A stretch of DNA of 64,000 nucleotides from Runella zeae DSM 19591. Its GTDB lineage: Bacteria; Bacteroidota; Bacteroidia; Cytophagales; Spirosomataceae. The DNA lies in contig NZ_AUIF01000031.1 in the NCBI RefSeq assembly GCF_000423565.1, positions 1 to 64,000 on the forward strand. Direction: 5' to 3'. The notes beneath the pieces are model-generated. The model saw only the letters and a program-made list of their open reading frames with translations, had not been told where the DNA came from and made no database searches. The translations under genes and the position numbers were made by a program. Shown here piece by piece: positions 54,988 through 62,666 of the stretch; positions within the stretch are counted from its first letter, which is position 1; each line of letters begins with the position of its first letter.

Positions 54988-55899
54988 ATGATTTACCTCG
55001 ACAACAACGCTACCACTCGCCTCGACCCGCAGGTTTTGGAAAGTATGATGCCGTTTTTGACTGATAATTTTGCCAATGCCGCTAGCACGCATCCTTTTGG
55101 ACTGAGTGCTAGCGATGCCGTAAAAACAGCTCGTCAACAGTTGGCAGATTTGATAGAAGCGCAGCCTCACGAAATTGTTTTTACTTCTGGCGCTACTGAA
55201 GCTATCAACTTGGCAATCAAAGGAGTAGCTGAACAGTATAGTTCCAAAGGGAAACACATCATCACGGTACAAACCGAACACTCGGCGGTGTTGGATGTAT
55301 GTCAATATTTGGAAACCAAGGGTTTTGAAATCACCTATCTACCCGTACAGTCTGACGGGCTTATTAGCGTCGATCAACTTCGCTCTGCTTTACGAAAAGA
55401 TACAATTTTGGTGTCTATTATGGCCGTGAACAATGAAATTGGGGTGATTCAGCCTTTAAAAATGATTAGTGAAATAACCCATCAAGCGGGGGCTCTTTTT
55501 ATGACCGATGCTACGCAAGCCGTAGGTAAACTGCCACTCAATGTAGATGAATTGGGCATTGACCTCATGCCAATGTCGGCACATAAGTTTCATGGTCCTA
55601 AAGGCGTGGGGGCTCTTTTTGTGCGGCAGCGACGCCCCAATCGCGTCAAACTCGAAGCACTCTTGCACGGTGGCGGCCACGAAGGAGGCAAACGTTCGGG
55701 AACACTCAATGTAGCAGGAATCGTAGGCATGGGCAAGGCTGCCGAACTTGCACAAAGATACCTTAAAACCGATGCTGAACGCATAGGCAAGCTACGGGAT
55801 ACACTCGAAAAACAACTTAATACTGATGCCGAAATCCCGCAAGTGGTAGAAATGGTAAAGAAGGTCGTGGGCGAATTACGGGCGATGAGTGGTATGTAA
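54988..55899 (+). pseudogene. Cysteine desulfurase (NifS/IscS-like) with internal deletion
   Basis: The start MIYLDNNATTRLDPQV, the PLP lysine in MSAHKFHGPKG (about residue 200 of this start) and the block GGGHEGGKRSGTLNVAGIVG are normal for a cysteine desulfurase. After GKLRDTLEKQL (about 55816) the frame jumps in phase to NTDAEIPQVVEMVKKVVGELRAMSGM, which matches the extreme C-terminus (usually RF-x-TEEDI-x-VVE-x-V-x-LR). About 75 residues between, including the active-site cysteine loop (SGSACTS in relatives), are missing; length is about 303 against about 380. The protein would bind PLP but cannot form the persulfide. A working copy elsewhere is likely. Confidence 0.8.
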
Positions 55900-55904
55900 A
55901 CTCT

Positions 55905-55973
55905 TTTGTCACGCTGCAAGCGTCCGAAATCATTTTGGGAAAGCATTATACATTACAAACGCATACATTAGAG
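55905..55973. repeat. Repeat family A, copy 1
   Basis: TTTGTCACGCTGCAAGCGTC begins six bases past the end of the cysteine desulfurase remnant and continues through CATTTTGGGAAAGCATTATA to AAACGCATAC. The same element occurs at 56611, 56788, 57590 and 57759. Confidence 0.85.
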
Positions 55974-56005
55974 ATGCAGCCCGAAGGTTTTTGAACCCGC
56001 TTGGA

Positions 56006-56387
56006 TTAAGGTTGGTATAAAATAAACGTCAATTCTTTAACTTGTTTGAAGTGATTGTCGGCAGATATGAGGGCAATACCTAAGAAAATTGCGGTAGCAG
56101 CAACAATAGCATCAGGGAGTTTTAACCGATAATTGCGGCGAATTTGCTTGGTAATCTCTTTTATTCCCGTATTAATGTCAATTAATGTCAATCAATGCCG
56201 ATTCATTCAAAAAATAATGAACCGCCATTTCTTCTTCTGGAGTAATTTCCTTGTAACTAAGCAATTCCAGTTCACTAATAAACGATAAATAAAAGTTTTT
56301 ATCTTGAAGATAAGACTCTAAAACGGTATCTCCGTTTAGTAAATAAAGAACAACGTTGGTATCGAGCAACAGGTTAATCCCATTCAT
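56006..56387 (-). pseudogene. VapC-type PIN-domain toxin, frameshifted by a 10-bp duplication
   Basis: Read from the ATG at 56385-56387: MNGINLLLDTNVVLYLLNGD (first acidic PIN residue), FISELELLSYKEITPEEE, then NESALIDIN and a stop. A second frame continues with TGIKEITKQIRRNYRLKLPDAIVAATAIFLGIALISADNHFKQV, the rest of the PIN domain (Asp in LPDAIVA and ADN). The break coincides with a tandem duplication ATTAATGTCA ATTAATGTCA (56171-56190); removing one copy rejoins LIDIN-TGIKE in frame. The full protein would be about 123 residues, normal for VapC RNases. It overlaps the antitoxin gene by 14 bp. Confidence 0.88.
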
Positions 56388-56541
56388 CACGCATCCGTTT
56401 TTGGATTTTCAAAGGGTTTTCCTTCAATTTTAATGCACCTACATATTTTTTAAAATCATGCTTAGGCTTTGCACTTTGAACCGCTTTGAGCTGAGCATCA
56501 ATCTCTTCGCGTGAAATCCCTTTTTTTAGTATGATTGTCAT
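56374..56541 (-). CDS. VapB-type antitoxin (55 aa)
   Basis: A 55-residue frame (ATG 56539-56541) reading MTIILKKGISREEIDAQLKA then AKPKHDFKKYVGALKLKENP and ending IQKRMRDEWD. The final RMRDEW block is typical of the small antitoxins that precede VapC toxins in Bacteroidota. It overlaps the broken VapC gene by 14 bp. With the toxin disabled, the antitoxin may be a leftover or may still inhibit related toxins. Confidence 0.75.
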   Translation of the reverse strand: MTIILKKGISREEIDAQLKAVQSAKPKHDFKKYVGALKLKENPLKIQKRMRDEWD

Positions 56542-56860
56542 CGTTTTTTTTGTTTGCAGATTGAAGTTACAAAAAAGATCATTACTCCACTAAGCCATAG
56601 CATTTTTTCTTTTGTCACGCTGTAAGCGTCTGAAATCGTTTTTGAGAAAGCACCAGACGTTACAAACGCATCTTCCACGGGTTAGTGACAAAGGCTTGTA
56701 GACTAAACAAAAACCAGCTCAAACAGCCCCAGAGGGTCGTAATATTGGTAGAGAAAAAAGGTAATTCCCCACCCATGAGGCTCCAAATTTGTCACGCTGT
56801 AAGCGTCTGAAATTGTTTTTGGGAAAGCATTATACATTACAAACGCAAAGTTAATAAATA
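56542..56860. other. Gap filled by repeats
   Basis: About 320 bp between the VapB-type antitoxin and the XRE antitoxin. Nearly all of it is the A-B-A repeat unit at 56611-56847; no gene is seen. Confidence 0.7.
56611..56847. repeat. Composite repeat A-B-A (first unit)
   Basis: Repeat A (TTTGTCACGCTGTAAGCGTC ... GTTAGTGACAAA, 56611-56692, with TTTGTCAC / GTGACAAA as inverted ends) is followed by segment B (56724-56787; CAGCCCCAGAGGG, GTAATATTGGTAGAGAAAAA, CCCCACCCATGAGGCTCC) and a second A (56788-56847). The same composite recurs 979 bp later. Confidence 0.85.
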
Positions 56861-57163
56861 TCAAAACTCCACTTTTAGTTTTAAATGGCCTCCAAGTCCC
56901 TCATGTATGATACGGAAAAGCGTAGAAAGACGTATATCAGAAGCATCATTCTCAATACGTGAAATGTAAGATTTGTTAGTCCCTATTTTGGCGGCTAACT
57001 CAGCTTGAGTCATATTTTTACTCTTACGGGCTTCTTCTATTAATACCCCAATCTTGAAAGCTTCATAGCGTTGTTCCCAGTTTTCTCGAGCTTCTGTACC
57101 AAGAGGACCGTATTTTAGGTCTAAAATGTCTTCTAAAGAAGTGATGTTAGGATTATTTTTCAT
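56861..57163 (-). CDS. XRE-family antitoxin (HigA-like)
   Basis: 100 residues with a helix-turn-helix domain at about 36-92: IGVLIEEARKSKNMTQAELAAKIGTNKSYISRIENDASDI is spread over it. It follows a RelE/HigB-type toxin gene with 11 bp of overlap, in toxin-first order. It should repress its own operon and neutralise the toxin. This is a second, unrelated pair in the window, of a different subfamily from the one before ilvA. Confidence 0.85.
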   Translation of the reverse strand: MKNNPNITSLEDILDLKYGPLGTEARENWEQRYEAFKIGVLIEEARKSKNMTQAELAAKIGTNKSYISRIENDASDIRLSTLFRIIHEGLGGHLKLKVEF

Positions 57164-57482
57164 CGAAATACATTTTTTTAATTTTTGCTGCTTTTTCTAA
57201 TTCCTGTTTGGGGGTTTGTTGTGTTTTTTTCTGAAAAGCATTCCCCAGCACTACAAGCTGCCCTTCATCAAAAAAACAAAAGATACGATAAATATTGCTA
57301 CTTACCTGTACTCGTATCTCAAAAAGCCCATCGCTGCCTTCAAGGTGCTTTAAATACTTCTCAGGAATAACAGGTAAATCCCGAATCAATGCCAAAGTCC
57401 ACTCAATTTTTTCCTGTACTTTGGCAGTTTGAACTTGATAAAACTCTAAAAAGTAATTCTTGTAGGCGACAACTTTTCTCAT
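57153..57482 (-). CDS. RelE/HigB-type toxin (Gp49-like, DUF891)
   Basis: 109 residues: MRKVVAYKNYFLEFYQVQTAKVQEKIEWTLALI, then SDGLFEIRVQVSSNIYRIFCFFDEGQLVVLGNAFQKKTQQTPKQELEKA. The last block (GFxKKTxxTPxxEI) is the hallmark of the phage-Gp49-like branch of HigB toxins. It is a ribosome-dependent mRNA nuclease in known members. All motifs are present, so it is probably intact. It is transcribed ahead of its XRE antitoxin. Confidence 0.88.
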   Translation of the reverse strand: MRKVVAYKNYFLEFYQVQTAKVQEKIEWTLALIRDLPVIPEKYLKHLEGSDGLFEIRVQVSSNIYRIFCFFDEGQLVVLGNAFQKKTQQTPKQELEKAAKIKKMYFDEK

Positions 57483-57897
57483 ACAACTCTCATTTACGCC
57501 ACAAAGTTGCTTAATTAGACAACTTTTTCCAATATTATCGGTCTTTAATTCACAGAAGGGTTTTGTAGGTATTCGTTACCCACGATTTATTTGTCACGCT
57601 GTAAGCGTCTGAAATCATTTTGGGAAAGCATTATACGTTAAAAACGCATCTTTCACAGGTTAGTGACAAAAACTTTTTGGCTGAGAACAAACACAGCCCC
57701 AGAGGGGCGTAATATTGATAGAGAAAAAAGGTTGTTTCCCCACCCATGAGGCTCCAAATTTGTCACGCTGCAAGCGTCTGAAATCATTTTGGGGAAAGTG
57801 TCATACATACGGCTCCAAGTTTTTGGGGATAAAAGCAAACCCGCTTAACAAAGTGAAGGATTGGAGAGCGGATAGAGAAACTTTAAGAAAAAAAGCT
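57483..57897. other. Gap filled by repeats
   Basis: About 415 bp. The second A-B-A unit (57590-57810) occupies over half. The flanks (57483-57589 and 57811-57897) have no recognisable gene; a minus-strand frame at 57653-57838 only reads through the repeat. Confidence 0.7.
57590..57810. repeat. Composite repeat A-B-A (second unit)
   Basis: A (57590-57670, ends TTTGTCAC and GTGACAAA), B (57694-57758) and a partial A (57759-57810), matching the unit at 56611-56847 with a few point differences and a single-base insertion. The two units flank the HigB/HigA-type gene pair. Confidence 0.85.
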
Positions 57898-58185
57898 TTA
57901 CTTCTTCTTTGCCCTTTTAGCATATAAGCTAGTAAACGGCTCAGAATTAAGCACTTTGTTTATATTTTCGGCTATTAAAGTGGCATATTCTTTTGTACCA
58001 AGCTTTGAAACTCTATTTGGATGAATAATTGGCTGACCGTTTTTGTCTTTTTTCTGCTTCCATTTTGGTCCTGAAATCCATAACTCTCCATTTTCAAAAA
58101 CTTGATACATAACGTAGCTATCTCCTTGTTTTCCAATGGCTACATCACCTTCCCATTTTAGAGGGTATATAGTTTCTTCACTCAT
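57898..58185 (-). CDS. Small protein overlapping the HNH endonuclease gene (95 aa)
   Basis: 95 residues: MSEETIYPLKWEGDVAIGKQ, YVMYQVFENGELWISGP, then NRVSKLGTKEYATLIAENINKVLN and a basic tail KRAKKK. I do not recognise a family. Its ATG overlaps the stop of the HNH nuclease gene by 4 bp, so the two are translationally coupled and the small protein is probably a partner or an immunity or DNA-binding factor. The Lys-rich end could bind nucleic acid. Confidence 0.6.
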   Translation of the reverse strand: MSEETIYPLKWEGDVAIGKQGDSYVMYQVFENGELWISGPKWKQKKDKNGQPIIHPNRVSKLGTKEYATLIAENINKVLNSEPFTSLYAKRAKKK

Positions 58186-59168
58186 TTTTTAAACACATTT
58201 TTACGATGCCATTCAAAATTAGCCAACGACGGCCAAAAATCTTTATCATTTGGTAAAGCAATTGTTTTACCTTCTATTTTTGAAAAACTATACTCACTTT
58301 GGGCGTTTTCCTTAAAGGAGGGGGAAAGTATCACTTCATAACTATCGTTAACAGAAATTAAGCCTCGGTCAAAAGCGCGGTGGAGATTGGGGCAAAGGGC
58401 GATACCGTTTGTTAAACTATTATCAAAATCCTTTGCAAATGGAATAATATGACAAGCATCTACCATCGTAATTGTAAATAAAGCCGAAACCCGAAGTCCT
58501 GATACACAACAAGTTTCGTCGTAAATCTTAATTACTTCACGTCTAAAAATCGCACCTCGGTTATAGACTTCGATTTGATATGTTTCGGGGTCAAGACGCT
58601 TTTTAAGGTTCAATAATTTGGTTTTGTATTCCACCGAAGGTTCAAAAACTTCGTTTTTCAAATCATCTAAATAGTCATCTTTCTGGTTTTCAGTTGACTG
58701 TATAGATTTTTGGGGAAAGTATGTTTTTAAAACCATTTGTTTTAAAACTTCTCGACTTTCCTTATTCAAAAACAAAGAGGTTAAGTTTGGGTCAATTTCA
58801 GCATAAGCAACTGCGGCACTCAAATTGCCAAAACTTCGCATAGAGCCTGGGTTTTCAAGCCAAATTTCACACCCAATATTAGGGACTAGTCTCCACCAAT
58901 TACCCTTTTCGCCCGAAAGATGATAAAACGGTAAGGCAAAACGTTGGTCATGTTCAGTCGTTACAAGTTGATTCCAAAGTACAGAAAACGAATGAGTTAA
59001 TTCAGGAGTAATAAAAATACGATTGTCTTTGATACGCCCTAATTCATATTCATTAATAATGGCAAGAAGTAAAACGGGTTTGTGAGGGGCACCGCCTTTT
59101 TTTGAATCACGCCGAAGATTCGCAAAAGCATGGATATAGTAGCCAATAATCCGATTTTCTTCTTGCAT
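58182..59168 (-). CDS. HNH endonuclease with a probable sulfur-binding domain (McrA-like, type IV)
   Basis: 328 residues. The N-terminal part (1-130) has RRDSKKGGAPHKPVLLLAIINEYELG, LTHSFSVLWNQLV and RFALPFYHLSGEKGNWWRL, which resemble the sulfur-binding domain of ScoMcrA-type enzymes (APHKPLLLL, PFxxL...W). The C-terminal part (about 205-295) is an HNH module: CCVSGLR, ACHIIPFAKDFDNSLTNGIALCPNLHRAFDRGLI. Known relatives cut DNA carrying phosphorothioate or methylcytosine marks. No dnd or methylase gene is seen here, consistent with a modification-dependent nuclease. The domain match is from motif memory, not a search. It is coupled to a 95-residue gene. Confidence 0.7.
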   Translation of the reverse strand: MQEENRIIGYYIHAFANLRRDSKKGGAPHKPVLLLAIINEYELGRIKDNRIFITPELTHSFSVLWNQLVTTEHDQRFALPFYHLSGEKGNWWRLVPNIGCEIWLENPGSMRSFGNLSAAVAYAEIDPNLTSLFLNKESREVLKQMVLKTYFPQKSIQSTENQKDDYLDDLKNEVFEPSVEYKTKLLNLKKRLDPETYQIEVYNRGAIFRREVIKIYDETCCVSGLRVSALFTITMVDACHIIPFAKDFDNSLTNGIALCPNLHRAFDRGLISVNDSYEVILSPSFKENAQSEYSFSKIEGKTIALPNDKDFWPSLANFEWHRKNVFKK

Positions 59169-59194
59169 TATTCTTTTCCTATAAAAACCTTTGA

Positions 59195-60199
59195 TTATAT
59201 CACCTGAAAACCATGTGCGTAGGGGTCGTCGTCGGGATCGATGGTGATGGTGTTGAGACCATACACTTTGGCCCAGCCTTCTATGCCCGGAATGATAGCC
59301 GCGTAGTTGCCTACTGTAGCGTAGTCTTCGACCGTACCGATGAATTTGCTCCCGATGATGCTTTCATGAACAAAGCGGTCGCCTTTTTTTAGCTTGCCTT
59401 TGGCGGCCCACTGGGCCATACGGGCAGAGGTGCCCGTACCACAAGGCGAGCGGTCGATGGCTTTGTCGCCGTAAAAAACGGCATTGCGCGCCGACGACGT
59501 AGGGTCAATCACCGCCCCCGTCCATTCGATATGGCTCAGGCCGTTGATGGTAGGGTCGTTGGGGTGAACAAAACTGTACTTTTCGTTGATGCGCTGACGC
59601 AACACCCGCGCCCAACCGATGAGTTGCTCCGCCTTGAAATGCTCCAAGCCGGGAAAATTTTCCTGTACATCCACTATGGCATAAAAATTTCCACCGTATG
59701 CTACGTCCATTTTGAGCGTACCCAAGTCAGGACATTCAGCTTCGATGCCTTCCGCCGCCAAATACGAGGGCACATTGACGAGTTTTACTGATTTTACCTT
59801 ATTGCCTTCTTGCACATAACTAATCAACACCAATCCCGCAGGCGCTTCCATGCGCACGATGCCGGGCGTTTTGGGCTGAATCAGCCCGTGCTCGATGGCA
59901 ATCGTAATGGTCCCGATGGTACCATGCCCACACATTGGCAAACAGCCGCTGGTTTCGATAAACAGCACCGCTACGTCGTTGGCGGGGTCGTGGGGTGGAT
60001 ACAAGATACTACCCGACATCATGTCGTGGCCACGAGGCTCAAACATAAGACCTTTGCGAATCCAGTCATATTCGCGCAAAAAATGTTGGCGTTTTTCGCT
60101 CATATTGCGGCCTTCGAGCACCGGGCCACCGCCCGCTACCAAACGAACAGGATTGCCACACGTATGGGCATCGATACAAAAAAATGTTTTGGCTGACAC
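59195..60199 (-). CDS. 4-hydroxyproline epimerase / proline racemase family
   Basis: 334 residues with the two catalytic cysteines of proline racemase-like epimerases: Cys90 in GCLPMCGHGTIG and Cys253 in DRSPCGTGTSAR. Two cysteines, rather than Cys plus Thr, indicate an epimerase and exclude the trans-3-hydroxyproline dehydratase branch. The loop residues fit 4-hydroxyproline 2-epimerase, which inverts C2 so that hydroxyproline can be broken down. Usual partners (dadA-like oxidase, deaminase, dehydrogenase) are not adjacent, so the substrate is not certain. Confidence 0.85.
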   Translation of the reverse strand: MSAKTFFCIDAHTCGNPVRLVAGGGPVLEGRNMSEKRQHFLREYDWIRKGLMFEPRGHDMMSGSILYPPHDPANDVAVLFIETSGCLPMCGHGTIGTITIAIEHGLIQPKTPGIVRMEAPAGLVLISYVQEGNKVKSVKLVNVPSYLAAEGIEAECPDLGTLKMDVAYGGNFYAIVDVQENFPGLEHFKAEQLIGWARVLRQRINEKYSFVHPNDPTINGLSHIEWTGAVIDPTSSARNAVFYGDKAIDRSPCGTGTSARMAQWAAKGKLKKGDRFVHESIIGSKFIGTVEDYATVGNYAAIIPGIEGWAKVYGLNTITIDPDDDPYAHGFQVI

Positions 60200-60231
60200 G
60201 TAAAATATAAATTGGGGTTGATGATAACTAT

Positions 60232-60642
60232 TTACTTGAGCGCCGCTTGGCGGAGTGCTTTTTGAATAATTGCTTCTAAAACAGGCAGGTTTATATCGGA
60301 TAATTTATTGATATACAGGCAGGAAACGCTCGTTTTGTGCTTGCCAAGACGTTTTAATTCTTCCTCAAAATACCCAATGCCAGAAGTAAGATAAAGGGTG
60401 AGGTTTTGTTTGCGGGGCGAAAAACCCACCAAAAACCAATCACCTTGACGCCCACTCGCGTATTGGTAGTGAGTATCACCAAATCCCACTATACTCTCAC
60501 CCCACATACGAGCGGGGCTTTGGCTCAAACGCTCCATGATTTCGGCTACGGTGCGGCTATCCGCCTGACGTTGAGGAGGTATGATATTCTCCAAAAAAGC
60601 CTCCACGCTTTTGTCGGTAGGTTGGGTTTTGTTTTCTGCCAT
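60232..60642 (-). CDS. DUF1801 protein
   Basis: 136 residues from the ATG at 60640-60642 (MAENKTQPTDKSVEAFLENI); a reading to 60672 adds 10 residues. The pattern SVEAFLENIIPPQRQADSRTVAEIMERLS, MWGESIVGFGDTHYQY, and FLVGFSPRKQNLTLYLTSGIG is characteristic of the DUF1801 (YdhG/YjhG-like) family. The function is unknown; it lies in its own unit between the epimerase and the Lys-rich small protein. Confidence 0.9.
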   Translation of the reverse strand: MAENKTQPTDKSVEAFLENIIPPQRQADSRTVAEIMERLSQSPARMWGESIVGFGDTHYQYASGRQGDWFLVGFSPRKQNLTLYLTSGIGYFEEELKRLGKHKTSVSCLYINKLSDINLPVLEAIIQKALRQAALK

Positions 60643-60713
60643 GATAGTAGGATTTTTTAAGATAGAGTACAAAGTTAAGAGGATTTGGGAAGTGACGAAA
60701 ACCCGCCTAAAAT

Positions 60714-60747
60714 GAATAATCCTCGGCAGGTATGCCGAGGATTATTC
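60714..60747. terminator. Bidirectional hairpin terminator
   Basis: GAATAATCCTCGGCA (60714-60728) and TGCCGAGGATTATTC (60733-60747) are perfect 15-bp arms around a 4-base loop. It lies just past the small Lys-rich gene on the minus strand. Confidence 0.7.
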
Positions 60748-60765
60748 CGCCGTTTGGATAGCAAA

Positions 60766-60876
60766 CTACATACTCTTGCTTTTGCCTTCTTTCTTGGCTT
60801 TTTTCTCAGCCCGTTTTTCTTTTAGATTTTTTTCAGGCTCTTTTTTCTTTTCCTTGCTGGGTTTATCTTTTGACAT
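60766..60876 (-). CDS. Small Lys/Glu-rich protein (36 aa)
   Basis: A short frame (ATG 60874-60876, TAG 60766-60768) encodes MSKDKPSKEKKKEPEKNLKE and then KRAEKKAKKEGKSKSM. This composition and the MSKDKP start are seen in tiny proteins that recur in Spirosomaceae-type genomes, although I cannot name a family. It may bind RNA or be a ribosome-associated factor. A hairpin follows it, supporting a real transcription unit. Confidence 0.6.
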   Translation of the reverse strand: MSKDKPSKEKKKEPEKNLKEKRAEKKAKKEGKSKSM

Positions 60877-60908
60877 AGTAGTACAGGAATTTGGGTGATG
60901 ATAAAAAA

Positions 60909-61790
60909 CTAAAAGGTTGGAAAAAGTCCCCGAAAATGGCTAGGTACTTTTGTTTCAAAACGCAATTTTTCGTTGGTTATTGGATGGACAAACCCAAGAA
61001 TCCACGCGTGCAAACCCAGTCGTCGCATAGGATTGGAGCTTGCGCCATATTTTTTATCTCCCACAATAGGGTGTCCCAAGTCTTGTAAATGTACCCGAAT
61101 CTGATTTTTTCGACCTGTTTCTAGGTTGATTTTCAAGAGACTAAAGTCTTGACTTTGAGCAATAACCTCAAAATGAGTGACTGCTTTTTGGCCTTGTTTA
61201 GGGTCTTGGGTCGAATATACAACAAATGCCTTACTTTCTTTCAAATAAGAAATAAGGGTACCTTTGGGCTCACTCACTTTTCCTTCGGCAATCGCCAAAT
61301 AAGTGCGTTCTTTGGTACTAGGTTCCCACGAAGCTTGCAGGCGTTCTTTGGCTTTTTCACTTTTAGCAAAAACCATCACACCCGATGTGTCGCGGTCGAG
61401 GCGATGCACGATAAAAATCTTGTGGGCAGGATTTTGGCGTTTTACGTAGGCACTCAAAAGATTATAAGCCGTTTTTTCGTCCGATTTTCCAGTCGAAATA
61501 GAGAGTAGCCCTTCGGGTTTGTCAATCACAATCAGATGCGCATCTTCATACAAAATCGTCAACCCTGACAAAGCGGGCGCACGTTCGGTTTTTTCGCGGC
61601 GAATCTCCACGCGCTGCCCTGCCTGAAGCGGAAAATTGTACTGCGACTGCATCTTACCTTCTACCCATACTTGCCCGTCGCGCAGCAAGGTTTTGATATT
61701 GTTACGACTTTTGTTGGGTAGTTTTATCAACAAAAAAGCCATTAATTCGGCGGACTCGGCCACCGTCAGCAAGATAGGCGCTTGAGACAT
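60909..61790 (-). CDS. RluA-family pseudouridine synthase
   Basis: 293 residues. An N-terminal S4-like domain (TLLRDGQVWVEGKMQSQYNFPLQAGQRVEI, about 33-65) precedes the catalytic domain with HRLDRDTSGVMVF (catalytic Asp132), EGKVSEPKGTL and NQIRVHLQDLGHPIVGDKKYGA. It should convert a uridine in rRNA or tRNA to pseudouridine. The exact site (RluC/RluD/TruC-type) is undecided. It is transcribed one base after the GH16 gene, which ends at 61792. Confidence 0.92.
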   Translation of the reverse strand: MSQAPILLTVAESAELMAFLLIKLPNKSRNNIKTLLRDGQVWVEGKMQSQYNFPLQAGQRVEIRREKTERAPALSGLTILYEDAHLIVIDKPEGLLSISTGKSDEKTAYNLLSAYVKRQNPAHKIFIVHRLDRDTSGVMVFAKSEKAKERLQASWEPSTKERTYLAIAEGKVSEPKGTLISYLKESKAFVVYSTQDPKQGQKAVTHFEVIAQSQDFSLLKINLETGRKNQIRVHLQDLGHPIVGDKKYGASSNPMRRLGLHAWILGFVHPITNEKLRFETKVPSHFRGLFPTF

Positions 61791-61791
61791 T

Positions 61792-62568
61792 TTAAGGTTT
61801 TTTATAGACCTTCACATAGTCTACCACAAATACATCAGGATAGACGGTATGCTGTAAATCTTTTTTTTCGGAAGGAAGCTCCATGCTCAAAATGAGGTAT
61901 TCTTCGATACGCGAAATACCCATCGTGACTTCATAAAATTTATAGCCATCAATAAAAAACGAATACTTCTCAGGAGTCCACTCCAGCGCAAAGGTATGAA
62001 ATCCTTCGCTCACCCCTTTCAGGTAACTTTGCATCCCACGGGTGGATTTTTGGTTGGGACCATACGCCCAGTGTACATTGTGCGAAACAATGTCGGTACC
62101 CAGTTTTTTGAAAAATTCAAAAATATCAATTTCGGCTCCATACACGGCGGGGTCTTCTCCTTTGGAAATATCGGGTGATTGAATCCAAAAAGCAGCCCAC
62201 ACCCCTGGCGACTTTTGGAGTTGTGCGCGGCATTCAAAATAGCCGTATTTGGTCATGAGTTTGCCTTGGGTTCCTACGGCTCCGATGAGCAGGCTATCGT
62301 TTCGCTGAAGTGCGTAGATTTTGAGCATCCCGTCTTCTACCTTCACAGTTTCGGCCGATACATACCCCAGCGCCCGTGGGCCAATGCCTCGTATGCTCCA
62401 TTTGGATTCATCTAGTCGATTGCCATCGAAATTGTCTTCCCAAAACAACTGATAACCAAGCTTTTCGGGCGTATATCGTTCGGGCGACATTGGCGGCTGC
62501 GCAGGACGTTGGGCTTCTGCTAAAAGCCCCCAAAAGCCCGCCATAAGTACAAAGAGGTATTTTTTCAT
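61792..62568 (-). CDS. GH16-family glycoside hydrolase, secreted
   Basis: 258 residues from the ATG at 62566-62568 (MKKYLFVLMAGFWGLLAEAQ), a clean signal peptide; a longer reading to 62622 adds 18 residues. The beta-jelly-roll core carries the catalytic triad in GAEIDIFEFF (Glu146, Asp148, Glu151), preceded by YFECRAQLQKSPGVWAAFWIQS. GH16 enzymes cut beta-1,3/1,4-glucans, agar, carrageenan or related glycans. The neighbouring sulfatase suggests sulfated polysaccharide, but this is inference. It overlaps no gene; the RluA gene follows by one base. Confidence 0.9.
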   Translation of the reverse strand: MKKYLFVLMAGFWGLLAEAQRPAQPPMSPERYTPEKLGYQLFWEDNFDGNRLDESKWSIRGIGPRALGYVSAETVKVEDGMLKIYALQRNDSLLIGAVGTQGKLMTKYGYFECRAQLQKSPGVWAAFWIQSPDISKGEDPAVYGAEIDIFEFFKKLGTDIVSHNVHWAYGPNQKSTRGMQSYLKGVSEGFHTFALEWTPEKYSFFIDGYKFYEVTMGISRIEEYLILSMELPSEKKDLQHTVYPDVFVVDYVKVYKKP

Positions 62569-62666
62569 ACGGTAAACTATCTTTGGAGGCGATTTCAGCA
62601 AAGGCCGTTTTTTTAAACACATATTCTCCTTTGTTGTTGGTTTTCAAAGCCGCCCTTATCCCATTG

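Noticed and set aside
57653-57838. A 61-codon minus-strand frame
   Set aside because: It lies wholly within the repeat unit and is explained by it.
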